64,000 nt of DNA from Pseudomonas sp. B21-048 (GTDB lineage Bacteria; Pseudomonadota; Gammaproteobacteria; Pseudomonadales; Pseudomonadaceae). Location: assembly GCF_024748615.1 (NCBI RefSeq), contig NZ_CP087168.1, positions 3,658,001 to 3,722,000 on the forward strand, read 5' to 3'. Each line of letters starts with the position of its first letter. The first letter of the stretch is position 1. The notes below the pieces were generated by a model, which saw nothing but the letters and a program-made list of their open reading frames with translations, was not told the DNA's origin and made no database searches. Shown here in pieces: positions 49,057 to 57,854 of this stretch. Made by a program: the position numbers and the translations under genes.

Positions 49057-49992
49057 ATGAATCTGAGCAAGGTCGACCTCAACCTTTTCATCGTCTTCGA
49101 CGCGATCTACACCGAAGCCAACCTGACGCGCGCCGGTCAGATTGTCGGCATTACTCAACCCGCGGTCTCGAACGCTCTGGCTCGCCTGCGCGAGACCTTC
49201 AACGATCCGCTTTTCGTGCGCACCGCCCAAGGCATGGTGCCCACGCCGATGGCGCAGAACATTATCGGCCCTGTGCGTAACGCCCTCTCCTTGCTGCGGG
49301 TGTCGGTGCAGGAAAGCCGCATCTTCAACCCGTTGCAGGCGGTCAAGACCTACCGCATCAGCATGACCGACCTCACCGAAGCGGTGATCCTGCCGCCGCT
49401 GTTCCAGCGCCTGCGACGCCTGGCGCCGACGGTGATCATCGAAAGTTTCCTGTCCAAACGTCGCGAGACCACCAAGGAACTGGCGGCCGGACGTCTCGAT
49501 TTCGCGGTCGATGCGCCACTCAACACTGACCCGCAGGTGCGTCACGTCAAGTTGATGGAGGACCGTTACGTGTGCGCCATGCGCAAGGGCCATCCGTTGG
49601 CGGGCAAAGAAAAATTCAGCCTCGACGATTATCTGTCCCTGACCCACATCCATATTTCCAGCCGTCGCAGCGGTCTGGGTTATGTCGACCTGGCCTTGGG
49701 CAAAATGGGTATCCAGCGCAAAATCGCCCTGCGCTCACAGCATTACCTGATGGCCTCCCAGGTGTTGCAGCAGACCGACATGGTCATGACCGTGCCGGAA
49801 CGCTTCGCCCGTCGCCATGACTTGTACTCGGTGAACCTGCCGGTCAAAGAAGTTCCGCCGGTGGAAACCCACCTCTACTGGCACGAAAGCACTGATCAGG
49901 ACCCGGCCAACCGCTGGATGCGCGAGCAGATGATCGAGTTGTGCCAGCAGGTCACGGCGAATGAGAAGAAGCTGGATAAACAGGTGGTTTGA
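49057..49992 (+). CDS. LysR-family transcriptional regulator
   Basis: A 311-residue regulator. The N-terminal winged helix (MNLSKVDLNLFIVFDAIYTEANLTRAGQIVGITQPAVSNALARLRETFNDPLFVR) is a textbook LysR helix-turn-helix, and the remaining 220 residues form the co-inducer domain. It is divergent from the acyl-CoA dehydrogenase, so it likely controls it, with the inducer probably a related acyl-CoA or acid. In the 177-base gap there is ATATATGATCGACTGATCGA (49000-49019) containing a CGACTGATCG-like imperfect palindrome; no definite LysR box is claimed. Confidence 0.9.
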   Translation: MNLSKVDLNLFIVFDAIYTEANLTRAGQIVGITQPAVSNALARLRETFNDPLFVRTAQGMVPTPMAQNIIGPVRNALSLLRVSVQESRIFNPLQAVKTYRISMTDLTEAVILPPLFQRLRRLAPTVIIESFLSKRRETTKELAAGRLDFAVDAPLNTDPQVRHVKLMEDRYVCAMRKGHPLAGKEKFSLDDYLSLTHIHISSRRSGLGYVDLALGKMGIQRKIALRSQHYLMASQVLQQTDMVMTVPERFARRHDLYSVNLPVKEVPPVETHLYWHESTDQDPANRWMREQMIELCQQVTANEKKLDKQVV

Positions 49993-50022
49993 GGACGATC
50001 AAAAGATCGCAGCCTTCGGCAC

Positions 50023-50052
50023 TTGACGTAAACGTCAACCTGCCATTAGCTT
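50023..50052 (+). promoter_or_regulatory. LiuR-type operator overlapping the liuR promoter
   Basis: TTGACGTAAACGTCAA (50023-50038) is a near-palindrome of the ACGTTAACGT class used by LiuR. TTGACG (50023-50028) with TAGCTT (50047-50052) 18 bases apart can serve as the promoter, a slightly long spacer as in MerR-type promoters. Confidence 0.65.
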
Positions 50053-50080
50053 AGCGCCATGACCTTTTTCGAGCGCTTCC

Positions 50081-50479
50081 ATGAGCAGCCAGACCTATAG
50101 CATTTCCGACCTCGCCCGCGAGCTCGACATCACCACCCGGGCCATTCGCTTCTATGAAGAGCAAGGCCTGCTCAGCCCCGAGCGTCGCGGCCAGGAACGC
50201 ATTTATTCGCCCCGTGACAAGGTCAGCCTGAAGCTGATCCTGCGGGGTAAACGCATTGGTTTTTCCCTGGCCGAATGCCGCGAGCTGATCGAGCTCTATG
50301 ACCCCTCCAGCGGTAACACCAAGCAATTGCACAGCATGCTGGCGAAAATCGCCGAACGTCGAGAACAACTCGAACAGCAACTGCTGGACATCGAACAGAT
50401 GAAACTGGAACTCGACACGGCTGAAGAGCGCTGCACCCAGGCGCTGGAGCAGACGATCAAGAGCCAGCAAGTGGTTTAA
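50081..50479 (+). CDS. liuR: MerR-family regulator LiuR of leucine/isovalerate catabolism
   Basis: A 132-residue MerR-type protein. The N-terminal winged helix (YSISDLARELDITTRAIRFYEEQGLLSPERRGQERIYSPRD) is followed by a long dimerisation coiled coil (about 75-125). No conserved metal-binding cysteine pattern, only one late Cys, as expected of the acyl-CoA-responsive LiuR subgroup. It stands next to liuE and near liuABCD, and matching palindromes precede both liuR and liuA. The ATG at 50081 is used; an upstream ATG (50059) opens a different, 13-codon ORF. Confidence 0.88.
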   Translation: MSSQTYSISDLARELDITTRAIRFYEEQGLLSPERRGQERIYSPRDKVSLKLILRGKRIGFSLAECRELIELYDPSSGNTKQLHSMLAKIAERREQLEQQLLDIEQMKLELDTAEERCTQALEQTIKSQQVV

Positions 50480-50489
50480 CAATTCCATT

Positions 50490-50628
50490 GTGGGAGCGGG
50501 CTTGTGTGGCGAGGGGGCTTGTCGGAACGCCGCATCGCCCCGTTCGAGTGCGCAGCGCTCGCAGATCCTGGGTCCGCTGCGCGGCCCAACGGGGGCGAGC
50601 CCCCTCGCCACACAAGCCCGCTCCCACA
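50490..50628. repeat. REP-type inverted repeat between liuR and liuE
   Basis: TGTGGGAGCGGGCTTGTGTG mirrored by CACACAAGCCCGCTCCCACA, with inner arms GCGAGGGGGCTTG / CGAGCCCCCTCGC. The left arm also carries TTGTCGGAACGCCGCATCG, shared with the repeat at 47482-47643 but absent from the right arm. Confidence 0.85.
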
Positions 50629-50670
50629 GGGTTCTCTGAACATTCAGACAATCAGCACAGGTCGATTCCC

Positions 50671-51570
50671 ATGTCCCTACCCACCCACGTACGCCTGGTC
50701 GAAGTCGGCCCCCGCGACGGTCTGCAAAACGAAGCCCAGCCCATCAGCGTTGCGGACAAGGTGCAACTGGTCGACGCACTGACCGCCGCAGGCTTGGGTT
50801 ATATAGAAGTCGGCAGTTTCGTCTCGCCCAAATGGGTGCCGCAAATGGCCGGTTCCGCCGAAGTCTTCGCGCAAATCCAGCGCAAGCCGGGCGTGACCTA
50901 TGGTGCCCTCGCCCCCAACCTACGGGGCTTTGAGGACGCCATCGCCGCCGGGGTCAAGGAAGTCGCCGTGTTCGCCGCTGCGTCCGAAGCGTTTTCCCAG
51001 CGCAACATCAATTGCTCGATCAGCGAGAGTCTGGAGCGCTTCGTGCCGATCATGGACGCCGCCAAACAACACGGCGTCAGCGTGCGCGGTTACGTGTCCT
51101 GCGTGCTGGGTTGCCCTTATGAAGGTGACATCGCACCGGAACAAGTCGCCCGGGTCGCTCGCGAGCTCTATGCGATGGGCTGCTACGAGGTTTCGCTGGG
51201 AGACACCATCGGCACCGGCACCGCTGGCGCGACCCGCAAGATGTTCGAAGTGGTGTCGGCCGATGTGCCGCGGGAAAAGCTGGCCGGGCACTTTCACGAT
51301 ACCTACGGCCAGGCCATGGCCAACATCTACGCCAGCCTGCTGGAAGGCATCGCGGTGTTCGACAGCTCCATCGCCGGCCTCGGCGGCTGCCCGTACGCCA
51401 AGGGCGCCAGCGGCAATGTCGCGACCGAAGACGTGGTTTACCTGCTCAATGGCTTGGGCATCGAGACCGGAATCGACCTGGACGCCTTGATTCGGGCCGG
51501 CCAGCAGATCTGCTCGGTACTGGGGCGCCCTACCGGTTCGCGCGTGGCCAAAGCCCGCAGCGCACAGTGA
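50671..51570 (+). CDS. liuE: Hydroxymethylglutaryl-CoA lyase
   Basis: A 299-residue enzyme (also called MvaB/HmgL) that splits HMG-CoA into acetyl-CoA and acetoacetate, the last step of leucine breakdown. Signatures are VEVGPRDGLQNE near the N terminus, GSFVSPKWVPQM, SLGDTIGTGT, FHDTYGQAMANIY (His of the metal site) and GLGGCPYAKGASGNVATEDVVY with the catalytic Cys. ATG 50671 is the normal start; the frame runs further upstream through the REP repeat. Here it is separated from liuABCD by the sRNA gene and a ligase gene, unlike the compact liuABCDE order of P. aeruginosa. Confidence 0.95.
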   Translation: MSLPTHVRLVEVGPRDGLQNEAQPISVADKVQLVDALTAAGLGYIEVGSFVSPKWVPQMAGSAEVFAQIQRKPGVTYGALAPNLRGFEDAIAAGVKEVAVFAAASEAFSQRNINCSISESLERFVPIMDAAKQHGVSVRGYVSCVLGCPYEGDIAPEQVARVARELYAMGCYEVSLGDTIGTGTAGATRKMFEVVSADVPREKLAGHFHDTYGQAMANIYASLLEGIAVFDSSIAGLGGCPYAKGASGNVATEDVVYLLNGLGIETGIDLDALIRAGQQICSVLGRPTGSRVAKARSAQ

Positions 51571-51589
51571 CAGTGTGAATGTGTCCGGG

Positions 51590-51630
51590 TGTTACCGCGT
51601 GTTCTGAAACGTGGGCGGAAACGAGTAACA
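51590..51630 (+). promoter_or_regulatory. Candidate CbrB upstream activating site
   Basis: TGTTAC at 51590-51595 and its complement GTAACA at 51625-51630 flank a 29-base spacer, 82-125 bases before the sigma-54 promoter. CbrB is reported to bind such hexamers in front of crcZ/crcY. It starts only 20 bases after the liuE stop. Confidence 0.55.
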
Positions 51631-51711
51631 CGGAAACAAATTGTCGGGTTCAGGCTGGATCAAAAATCCTACGAAAAACTCAAAGCATTGAATTTAAAGA
51701 GTTTTTAAAAG

Positions 51712-51727
51712 TTGGCACGGCTTCTGC
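51712..51727 (+). promoter_or_regulatory. Sigma-54 promoter of crcY
   Basis: TTGGCACGGCTTCTGC: GG (51714-51715), ten bases, GC (51726-51727). The -24 block TTGGCACG is perfect and the -12 block is TTCTGC. Predicted start near 51739. Confidence 0.85.
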
Positions 51728-51738
51728 TATCTCTATGG

Positions 51739-52112
51739 CATAACAAGAATAAAAACTGCAAACCAACAAAAATAAGACGTAACGACTCTGACATAACAAG
51801 AACAACACGGCAGAGACGCAGCTAACAGATTTTTTTGGAGAGGATGTGCTTTTCAGGGTGCTTTTCGAAGTAACCCGCAACCGGGCAGAGAACAATAAAA
51901 CTACCTTCAGGTAGCTCCCGAACTGGTTGGATCGCTTGGCGAAAAAGTAGATCAGCGCTCAAAAAAATACGTTTGCTCTTGATCCCGGATGGGGATCGAC
52001 AAAAACAGCGGTAAAGGGCCACGGTTGCCAAAAACAACAACAGACCGCCCCTCAATAATAAAAAAAGAGCACGTACGACAAAATTAAAGGGGAGCTTCGG
52101 CTCCCCTTTGTG
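51739..52112 (+). ncRNA. crcY: CrcY-type small RNA (Hfq/Crc decoy)
   Basis: About 374 bases with no credible coding content, AT-rich and full of A-A-Y-A-A-Y-A-A motifs bound by Hfq/Crc: AACAAGAA (51742), AACAAAAATAA (51765), AACAAGAACAACA (51795), AACAATAA (51891), AACAACAA (52033) and AATAATAA (52054). It starts from a sigma-54 promoter and ends in a UUCG-loop terminator. Both traits and the length agree with CrcZ/CrcY of pseudomonads, induced through CbrAB when preferred carbon sources run out. In P. putida crcY lies next to the HMG-CoA lyase gene, exactly as here. It frees Hfq from catabolic mRNAs, so it may also relieve repression of the neighbouring liu genes. Confidence 0.88.
52086..52109. 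terminator. Bidirectional terminator: end of crcY and of the acyl-CoA ligase gene
   Basis: AAAGGGGAGC (52086-52095), loop TTCG, GCTCCCCTTT (52100-52109). The plus-strand tail is TTTGTGCTTTCT (crcY); on the minus strand the tail is TTTAATTTTG, which would stop the ligase transcript about 110 bases after its stop codon. Confidence 0.88.
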
Positions 52113-52136
52113 CTTTCTGGCCTTCCGTTTTTTCCT

Positions 52137-52212
52137 GAAAAGATCGCAGCCTTCGGTGCTCCTACATGGTTTTGTGTACATCTATAGGAGCTGCCGAAGA
52201 CTGCGATCTTTT
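52137..52212. repeat. Inverted repeat (AAAAGATCGCAGCCTTCGG family)
   Basis: AAAAGATCGCAGCCTTCGG (about 52138-52156) mirrored by CCGAAGACTGCGATCTTTT (52194-52212), with inner GCTCCTA / TAGGAGC. A single arm of the same family occurs at 50000-50019, after the LysR gene. Confidence 0.85.
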
Positions 52213-52217
52213 GATCT

Positions 52218-53912
52218 TCAACGCATCGCTTTGAGCTCCTCAATGCTGATTTCACGCATCCGGAACTTCTGGATCTTCCCCGTCACCGTCATCGGAAACT
52301 CTTCCACGAACTTGAAGTAACGCGGCGTCTTGAAGTGTGCGATGCGCTCCTTGCACCAGGCTTGCAGTTCCTGCTCGGTGGCGCTGTGGCCGGAGTGAAA
52401 TTTGATCCAGGCGACGATCTCTTCGCCGTAGCGGGAGCAAGGAATGCCGATCACCTGCACATCCGCTATCGCCGGGTGGGTGAAGAAGAACTCTTCCAGC
52501 TCCCTTGGGTAAACATTCTCTCCGCCGCGGATGATCATGTCCTTGTTACGCCCGGCGATGCACACGTAGCCTTCGTCGTTCATGCTCGCCAGATCGCCGG
52601 TGTGCATCCAGCCCGCCTCATCGATAGCCTCGGCGGTGCCTTGCGGATTACTCCAGTAGCCGAGCATCACGCTGTAGCCCCGAGTACACAGCTCACCGAT
52701 GGTGCCGCGCGGTACCAGGTTGCCCGCCTCGTCGATGATTTTGCTTTCCAGTTGCGGCTGGGTTCGGCCAACGGTGGTGACACGCAATTCCAGCTCGTCT
52801 GACGGACCGGTCTGCAAAGACACGGGGCTGGTTTCCGTCATGCCGTAGGCAATCTGCACTTCGCTCATGTGCATTTCATTGATAACCCGGCGCATCACCT
52901 CGATCGGACAGGTCGCCCCGGCCATGATTCCGGTGCGCAGTCTCGACAAATCAAACTCGGCGCGTTTGGGCTGATCGAGCATGGCGATGAACATGGTCGG
53001 CACGCCGTAAAGCGCGGTGGCTTTTTCTTCGGCGACGGTGCTCAGCGTCAGCAATGGATCGAAGGCGTCGTTGGGGTAAATCATGGTGCTGGCGTGAGTG
53101 ACGCAGCCAAGATTGCCCATGACCATGCCAAAGCAGTGATACAGCGGCACCGGAATCACCAGCCGATCATTGGCCGTCAGCCCGAGACTTTCGCCGACCA
53201 TGTAACCGTTGTTGAGAATGTTGTAGTGGCTGAGGGTCGCGCCCTTGGGGAATCCGGTGGTGCCGGAGGTGTACTGGATGTTTACCGCTTGGTCAAAATG
53301 CAGGCTGTCCTGGCGTTCGCGCAAATGCTCGATCGACACGCTGGCCGCCAGATCGGTCAGCTGCGACCACGGCAGGAAACCCGACGGCGGCTGCGTATCC
53401 AGACTGATCACCCCGCGCAGTTCCGGCAGGCGTTCGCTCTGCAACTGGCCGATGGATTGCTCCGCCAGTTCCGGTACCAGCCCTTGCAACATGGCGTGAT
53501 AGTCGGAAGTCTTGAAGGCCCCGGCACAGACCAGCCATTGGCAACCGGACTGCTTCAACACGTATTCGAGTTCGGAACTGCGGTAAGCCGGATTGATGTT
53601 GACTAGGATCACGCCGATTTTCGCGCTGGCAAACTGGCTGATGCACCACTGGGCACAATTCGGCGCCCAGATGCCGAGCCGGTCACCGGCCTGCAAGCCC
53701 AGCGCCAAAAATGCTCTGGCGTGTAAGTCGACGGCCTCTGACAGCTGCTGCCAGGTGTAACGCAGCCGTTGATGGCGCACGACCAGCGCCTCTCCGTTCG
53801 GGTATTGCGCGACCGTGTTATCGAACGCCTGACCGATGGTCATCGCCAGCAAGGCTTTGTCCTGGGAACCACGGGTATAGCTGCGCTGCGGGCTTGCACT
53901 GGGTTGATCCAT
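52218..53912 (-). CDS. AMP-binding acyl-CoA synthetase (medium-chain/ACSF2-like)
   Basis: A 564-residue ANL-family ligase that activates an acid to its CoA thioester through an acyl-AMP. The P-loop is [16 protein letters not shown], the A5 motif is [13 protein letters not shown]7 is [18 protein letters not shown]8 is [20 protein letters not shown], and the catalytic Lys is in [13 protein letters not shown]. It resembles ACSF2-type medium/branched-chain ligases rather than long-chain FadD. Within the liu cluster it may activate isovalerate or a related acid, or acetoacetate; this is inference. Divergent from liuA across a 215-base region with two LiuR-type palindromes. ATG 53912. Confidence 0.87.
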   Translation of the reverse strand: MDQPSASPQRSYTRGSQDKALLAMTIGQAFDNTVAQYPNGEALVVRHQRLRYTWQQLSEAVDLHARAFLALGLQAGDRLGIWAPNCAQWCISQFASAKIGVILVNINPAYRSSELEYVLKQSGCQWLVCAGAFKTSDYHAMLQGLVPELAEQSIGQLQSERLPELRGVISLDTQPPSGFLPWSQLTDLAASVSIEHLRERQDSLHFDQAVNIQYTSGTTGFPKGATLSHYNILNNGYMVGESLGLTANDRLVIPVPLYHCFGMVMGNLGCVTHASTMIYPNDAFDPLLTLSTVAEEKATALYGVPTMFIAMLDQPKRAEFDLSRLRTGIMAGATCPIEVMRRVINEMHMSEVQIAYGMTETSPVSLQTGPSDELELRVTTVGRTQPQLESKIIDEAGNLVPRGTIGELCTRGYSVMLGYWSNPQGTAEAIDEAGWMHTGDLASMNDEGYVCIAGRNKDMIIRGGENVYPRELEEFFFTHPAIADVQVIGIPCSRYGEEIVAWIKFHSGHSATEQELQAWCKERIAHFKTPRYFKFVEEFPMTVTGKIQKFRMREISIEELKAMR

Positions 53913-53934
53913 GACGACCCCCTATTGTCTTTAT

Positions 53935-53982
53935 TGTAGGAGCGAGGCTTGTGTGGCGAGGGAGCTTGCTCCCTCGCCACAG
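53935..53982. repeat. Short REP-type palindrome between ligase and liuA
   Basis: GTGGCGAGGGAGC (53953-53965) and GCTCCCTCGCCAC (53968-53980) form a 13-bp stem with a two-base centre, preceded by TGTAGGAGCGAGGCTTGTG. Confidence 0.85.
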
Positions 53983-54014
53983 TCGTTCAAAACTTGCTCT
54001 ACTCTCGCCTAAGC

Positions 54015-54071
54015 TGACGTTAACGTAAAGGGTGATTGACAGCCATTCGTCACAAGCTTACGTTAACGTAA
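54015..54071. promoter_or_regulatory. Two LiuR-type palindromes upstream of liuA
   Basis: TGACGTTAACGTAA (54015-54028) and the perfect palindrome TTACGTTAACGTAA (54058-54071) are 43 bases apart. TTGACA (54036-54041) lies between them and could be the -35 of liuA, with the second box over the -10 region (TACGTT at 54059). Position suggests control of both liuA and the divergent ligase. Confidence 0.8.
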
Positions 54072-54127
54072 AGGTGAGAGCCGAATCACTGCTCTCCCCA
54101 CCCTACAAAAAAGCTAAAAGGTGCCCC

Positions 54128-55291
54128 ATGAGTTACCCATCCCTGAACTTTGCCCTCGGTGAAACCATCGACATGCTGCGCGATCAGGTTCAGTCCTTCG
54201 TCGCCAAAGAGATCGCGCCGCGCGCCGCTCAGATCGACATCGACAACCTGTTCCCCGCCGACCTGTGGCGCAAATTCGGCGACATGGGCCTGCTCGGCAT
54301 TACCGTGTCGGAAGAGTACGGCGGTGCTGGCCTGGGTTACCTGGCGCACGTCGTCGCCATGGAAGAAATCAGCCGTGGTTCGGCCTCGGTCGCCCTGTCC
54401 TACGGCGCCCATTCCAACCTGTGCGTCAACCAGATCAACCGCAACGGCACTCACGAACAGAAAAGCAAATACCTGCCGAAACTGATCAGCGGCGAGCACA
54501 TCGGTGCCCTGGCCATGAGCGAACCGAATGCCGGCTCCGACGTGGTCTCGATGAAACTGCGCGCCGACAAACGCGGCGATCACTACGTACTCAACGGCAG
54601 CAAAACCTGGATCACCAACGGCCCCGACGCCAACACCTACGTGATCTACGCCAAGACCGACCTGGAAAAAGGTCCCCACGGCATCACCGCGTTCATCGTT
54701 GAACGTGACTCGAAAGGCTTCAGCCGCAGCAGCAAGTTCGACAAGCTCGGCATGCGCGGTTCGAACACCTGCGAGCTGTTTTTCGATGACGTCGAAGTGC
54801 CGGAAGAAAATATCCTCGGCGTGCTCAACGGCGGCGTGAAAGTGCTGATGAGCGGCCTCGACTACGAGCGCGTTGTGCTCTCGGGCGGCCCGACCGGGAT
54901 CATGCAGGCCTGCATGGACTTGATCGTTCCGTACATCCATGACCGCAAACAGTTCGGCCAGAGCATCGGCGAATTCCAGCTGATCCAGGGCAAAGTCGCC
55001 GACATGTACACCCAACTCAATGCCAGCCGCGCCTACCTCTACGCGGTGGCCCAGGCGTGCGAGCGCGGCGAAACCGCGCGCAAGGACGCCGCCGGCGTCA
55101 TCCTCTACAGCGCCGAATGCGCGACCCGAATGGCCCTCGACGCGATCCAGATTCTTGGCGGTAACGGCTACATCAACGAATTCCCGGCCGGTCGTCTGCT
55201 GCGTGACGCCAAGCTGTATGAAATCGGCGCAGGCACCAGTGAGATCCGTCGCATGCTGATCGGTCGCGAACTGTTCAACGAAACCCGCTAA
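54128..55291 (+). CDS. liuA: Isovaleryl-CoA dehydrogenase
   Basis: A 387-residue acyl-CoA dehydrogenase that oxidises isovaleryl-CoA to 3-methylcrotonyl-CoA using FAD and passes electrons to ETF. The family signatures [16 protein letters not shown] and the C-terminal [43 protein letters not shown] are present. The catalytic Glu of this subfamily lies in the [15 protein letters not shown] segment, which also distinguishes it from short-chain enzymes. ATG 54128 with AAAAGG upstream; longer frame to 54032 would overlap the second LiuR box. First gene of liuABCD. Confidence 0.94.
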   Translation: MSYPSLNFALGETIDMLRDQVQSFVAKEIAPRAAQIDIDNLFPADLWRKFGDMGLLGITVSEEYGGAGLGYLAHVVAMEEISRGSASVALSYGAHSNLCVNQINRNGTHEQKSKYLPKLISGEHIGALAMSEPNAGSDVVSMKLRADKRGDHYVLNGSKTWITNGPDANTYVIYAKTDLEKGPHGITAFIVERDSKGFSRSSKFDKLGMRGSNTCELFFDDVEVPEENILGVLNGGVKVLMSGLDYERVVLSGGPTGIMQACMDLIVPYIHDRKQFGQSIGEFQLIQGKVADMYTQLNASRAYLYAVAQACERGETARKDAAGVILYSAECATRMALDAIQILGGNGYINEFPAGRLLRDAKLYEIGAGTSEIRRMLIGRELFNETR

Positions 55292-55303
55292 ACGGAGCTG
55301 CAC

Positions 55304-56911
55304 ATGGCTATCCTGCATACCCAGCTCAACCCCCGTTCAGCGGAGTTCGCGGCCAACAGCGCGGCGATGCTCAAACAGGTCGACGCCCTGCACACCCTGC
55401 TTGCGCAAGTGCAGCAAGGTGGCGGCCTGAAGGCTCAAGAACGCCACACCTCGCGAGGCAAATTGCTGCCGCGTGAACGGATCAATCGCCTGCTCGATCC
55501 GGGCTCGCCGTTTCTCGAGATCAGCCAATTGGCGGCCTACGCGGTCTACGGCGAAGACGTTCCCGCCGCTGGGGTGATTGCCGGAATCGGTCGGGTGGAG
55601 GGCGTCGAATGCATGATCGTCGCCAACGATGCCACCGTGAAAGGCGGCTCGTATTACCCACTGACCGTGAAAAAACACCTGCGCGCGCAGACCATCGCCC
55701 AGCAAAATCGCCTGCCCTGCATTTATCTGGTGGACTCCGGCGGCGCCAACTTGCCGCGTCAGGATGAAGTATTTCCGGACCGCGAACACTTCGGGCGGAT
55801 CTTCTTCAACCAGGCCAACATGAGCGCCATGGGCATTCCGCAGATTGCGGTGGTCATGGGCTCGTGCACCGCCGGTGGCGCTTATGTACCCGCGATGGCC
55901 GATGAAGCAATCATGGTCCGTCAGCAGGCCACGATTTTCCTCGCCGGCCCACCGCTGGTGAAAGCCGCGACGGGTGAAGTGGTCAGCGCCGAAGACCTCG
56001 GCGGGGCCGATGTGCACTGCAAGATTTCCGGTGTCGCCGACCACTATGCCGAAAGCGATGAACACGCCCTCGCATTGGCCCGGCGCAGCGTCGCCAACCT
56101 CAATTGGCGCAAGCTCGGCGAACTGCAACAACGCACGCCGATCGCGCCGCTGTACAGCAGCGACGAGTTGTATGGTGTGGTGTCGGCGGACGCCAAGCAA
56201 CCGTTCGACGTACGCGAAGTGATCGCGCGCCTGGTCGACGGCTCGGTGCTCGATGAATTCAAGGCCTTGTTCGGCACGACGTTGGTGTGCGGCTTTGCCC
56301 ACCTGCACGGTTACCCGATCGCGATCCTCGCCAACAACGGCATCCTGTTCGCCGAAGCCGCGCAGAAAGGCGCGCACTTCATCGAACTGGCCTGCCAGCG
56401 CGGCATCCCGTTGCTGTTCCTGCAAAACATCACCGGCTTCATGGTCGGCCAGAAATACGAGGCCGGCGGCATCGCCAAGCACGGCGCGAAACTGGTGACC
56501 GCCGTGGCGTGTGCCAAGGTGCCGAAATTCACCGTGATCATCGGCGGCAGCTTCGGCGCCGGTAACTACGGCATGTGCGGTCGGGCTTACGATCCACGCT
56601 TCCTGTGGATGTGGCCGAACGCGCGGATCGGCGTGATGGGTGCCGAACAGGCGGCGGGCGTGCTGGTGCAGGTCAAGCGTGAGCAGGCCGAGCGCAGTGG
56701 CCATGGTTTCAGCGCCGAACAGGAAGCCGAGATCAAGCAACCGATCCTCGATCAATACGAAGAACAGGGGCATCCCTATTATTCCAGCGCTCGACTGTGG
56801 GACGACGGTGTCATCGACCCGGCGCAGACCCGCGACGTGCTGGCCCTGGCCTTGTCGGCGTCGCTGAATGCGCCAATCGAACCGAGCCGCTTCGGCGTGT
56901 TCCGGATGTAA
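55304..56911 (+). CDS. liuB: 3-Methylcrotonyl-CoA carboxylase beta subunit
   Basis: A 535-residue carboxyltransferase that moves CO2 from biotin to 3-methylcrotonyl-CoA. Features: N-terminal [25 protein letters not shown], oxyanion region [28 protein letters not shown], and [33 protein letters not shown] with the second-half crotonase fold. Twelve bases after liuA. A REP-type repeat separates it from liuC. Confidence 0.95.
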   Translation: MAILHTQLNPRSAEFAANSAAMLKQVDALHTLLAQVQQGGGLKAQERHTSRGKLLPRERINRLLDPGSPFLEISQLAAYAVYGEDVPAAGVIAGIGRVEGVECMIVANDATVKGGSYYPLTVKKHLRAQTIAQQNRLPCIYLVDSGGANLPRQDEVFPDREHFGRIFFNQANMSAMGIPQIAVVMGSCTAGGAYVPAMADEAIMVRQQATIFLAGPPLVKAATGEVVSAEDLGGADVHCKISGVADHYAESDEHALALARRSVANLNWRKLGELQQRTPIAPLYSSDELYGVVSADAKQPFDVREVIARLVDGSVLDEFKALFGTTLVCGFAHLHGYPIAILANNGILFAEAAQKGAHFIELACQRGIPLLFLQNITGFMVGQKYEAGGIAKHGAKLVTAVACAKVPKFTVIIGGSFGAGNYGMCGRAYDPRFLWMWPNARIGVMGAEQAAGVLVQVKREQAERSGHGFSAEQEAEIKQPILDQYEEQGHPYYSSARLWDDGVIDPAQTRDVLALALSASLNAPIEPSRFGVFRM

Positions 56912-56918
56912 TTTTTTT

Positions 56919-57017
56919 GTGGGTGCGGGCTTGTGTGGCGAGGGGGCTTGCCCCCGTTCGATTGCGAAGCAATCGTAAAACCGGATATCGCGTTCGCGAG
57001 CAAACACGCCCCCACAA
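56919..57017. repeat. REP-type inverted repeat inside the liu operon
   Basis: TGTGGGTGCGGGCTTGTGTG near the left end and ACACGCCCCCACA at the right end, with GCGAGGGGGCTTGCCCCCG and a GATTGCGAAGCAATC stem inside. It fills most of the 121-base liuB-liuC gap. Confidence 0.8.
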
Positions 57018-57032
57018 GGACCGTGGAGACGG

Positions 57033-57854
57033 ATGAATATGAGCGACTTCAACACCCTCGAACTGCTGAGCGATCCAAGGGGTTTTGCGACCTTGTGGCT
57101 CAGCCGTGAAGAAAAGAACAACGCCTTCAACGCCGAAATGATCCGCGAACTGATCCTCGCCCTGGACAAAGTATCGAGCGATCCCAGCCTGCGCTTTCTG
57201 TTGATCCGCGGTCGCGGCAAGCATTTCAGCGCCGGTGCCGATCTGGCCTGGATGCAGCAATCGGCCGAACTCGATTACCACACCAACCTCGACGACGCCC
57301 GGGAACTGGCAGAATTGATGTACAACCTCGCCAAACTGAAAGTCCCGACCGTGGCGGTGGTGCAAGGCGCGGCCTATGGCGGCGCGCTGGGCCTGATCAG
57401 CTGCTGCGACATGGCCATCGGCGCCGACGACGCGCAGTTCTGCCTGTCGGAAGTGCGCATCGGCCTGGCGCCAGCGGTCATCAGCCCGTTCGTGGTGCAA
57501 GCCATCGGCGAGCGCGCGGCACGCCGCTATGCCTTGACCGCCGAACGTTTTGGCGGGCAACGGGCTCGGGAAATCGGCTTGTTGTCGGAGAGCTACCCGA
57601 TGGCTGAGCTGGAGCAGAAAGTCGATCAGTGGATCGACAACCTGCTGCTCAACAGCCCGGCGGCCATGCGCGCCAGCAAGGATTTGCTGCGTGAAGTCGG
57701 CCACGGCGCGCTGACCCCGGCGTTGCGGCGCTACACCGAGAATGCCATCGCCCGGATCCGCGTCAGTCCCGAAGGCCAGGAAGGCCTGCGCGCCTTCCTG
57801 CAAAAACGCCCGCCGAACTGGCAAGCCGAAACCACCCTCAAGGAGCCGCGTTGA
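57033..57854 (+). CDS. liuC: 3-Methylglutaconyl-CoA hydratase
   Basis: A 273-residue crotonase-family enzyme (GnyH-like) that hydrates 3-methylglutaconyl-CoA to HMG-CoA. The oxyanion-hole motif is FSAGADLAWMQ, and the second is VVQGAAYGGALGLISCCDMAIG. The EVRIGLAPAVISPFV segment with the catalytic Glu follows. GGAGACGG precedes ATG 57033 (an ATG two codons later is possible). Overlaps liuD by one base (TGATG). Confidence 0.93.
   Translation: MNMSDFNTLELLSDPRGFATLWLSREEKNNAFNAEMIRELILALDKVSSDPSLRFLLIRGRGKHFSAGADLAWMQQSAELDYHTNLDDARELAELMYNLAKLKVPTVAVVQGAAYGGALGLISCCDMAIGADDAQFCLSEVRIGLAPAVISPFVVQAIGERAARRYALTAERFGGQRAREIGLLSESYPMAELEQKVDQWIDNLLLNSPAAMRASKDLLREVGHGALTPALRRYTENAIARIRVSPEGQEGLRAFLQKRPPNWQAETTLKEPR

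Noticed and set aside
51680..52181. Two small minus-strand frames in the crcY region
   Set aside because: They are short, unlike any family I know, and lie over the sRNA motifs and terminator; the RNA explains the region better.
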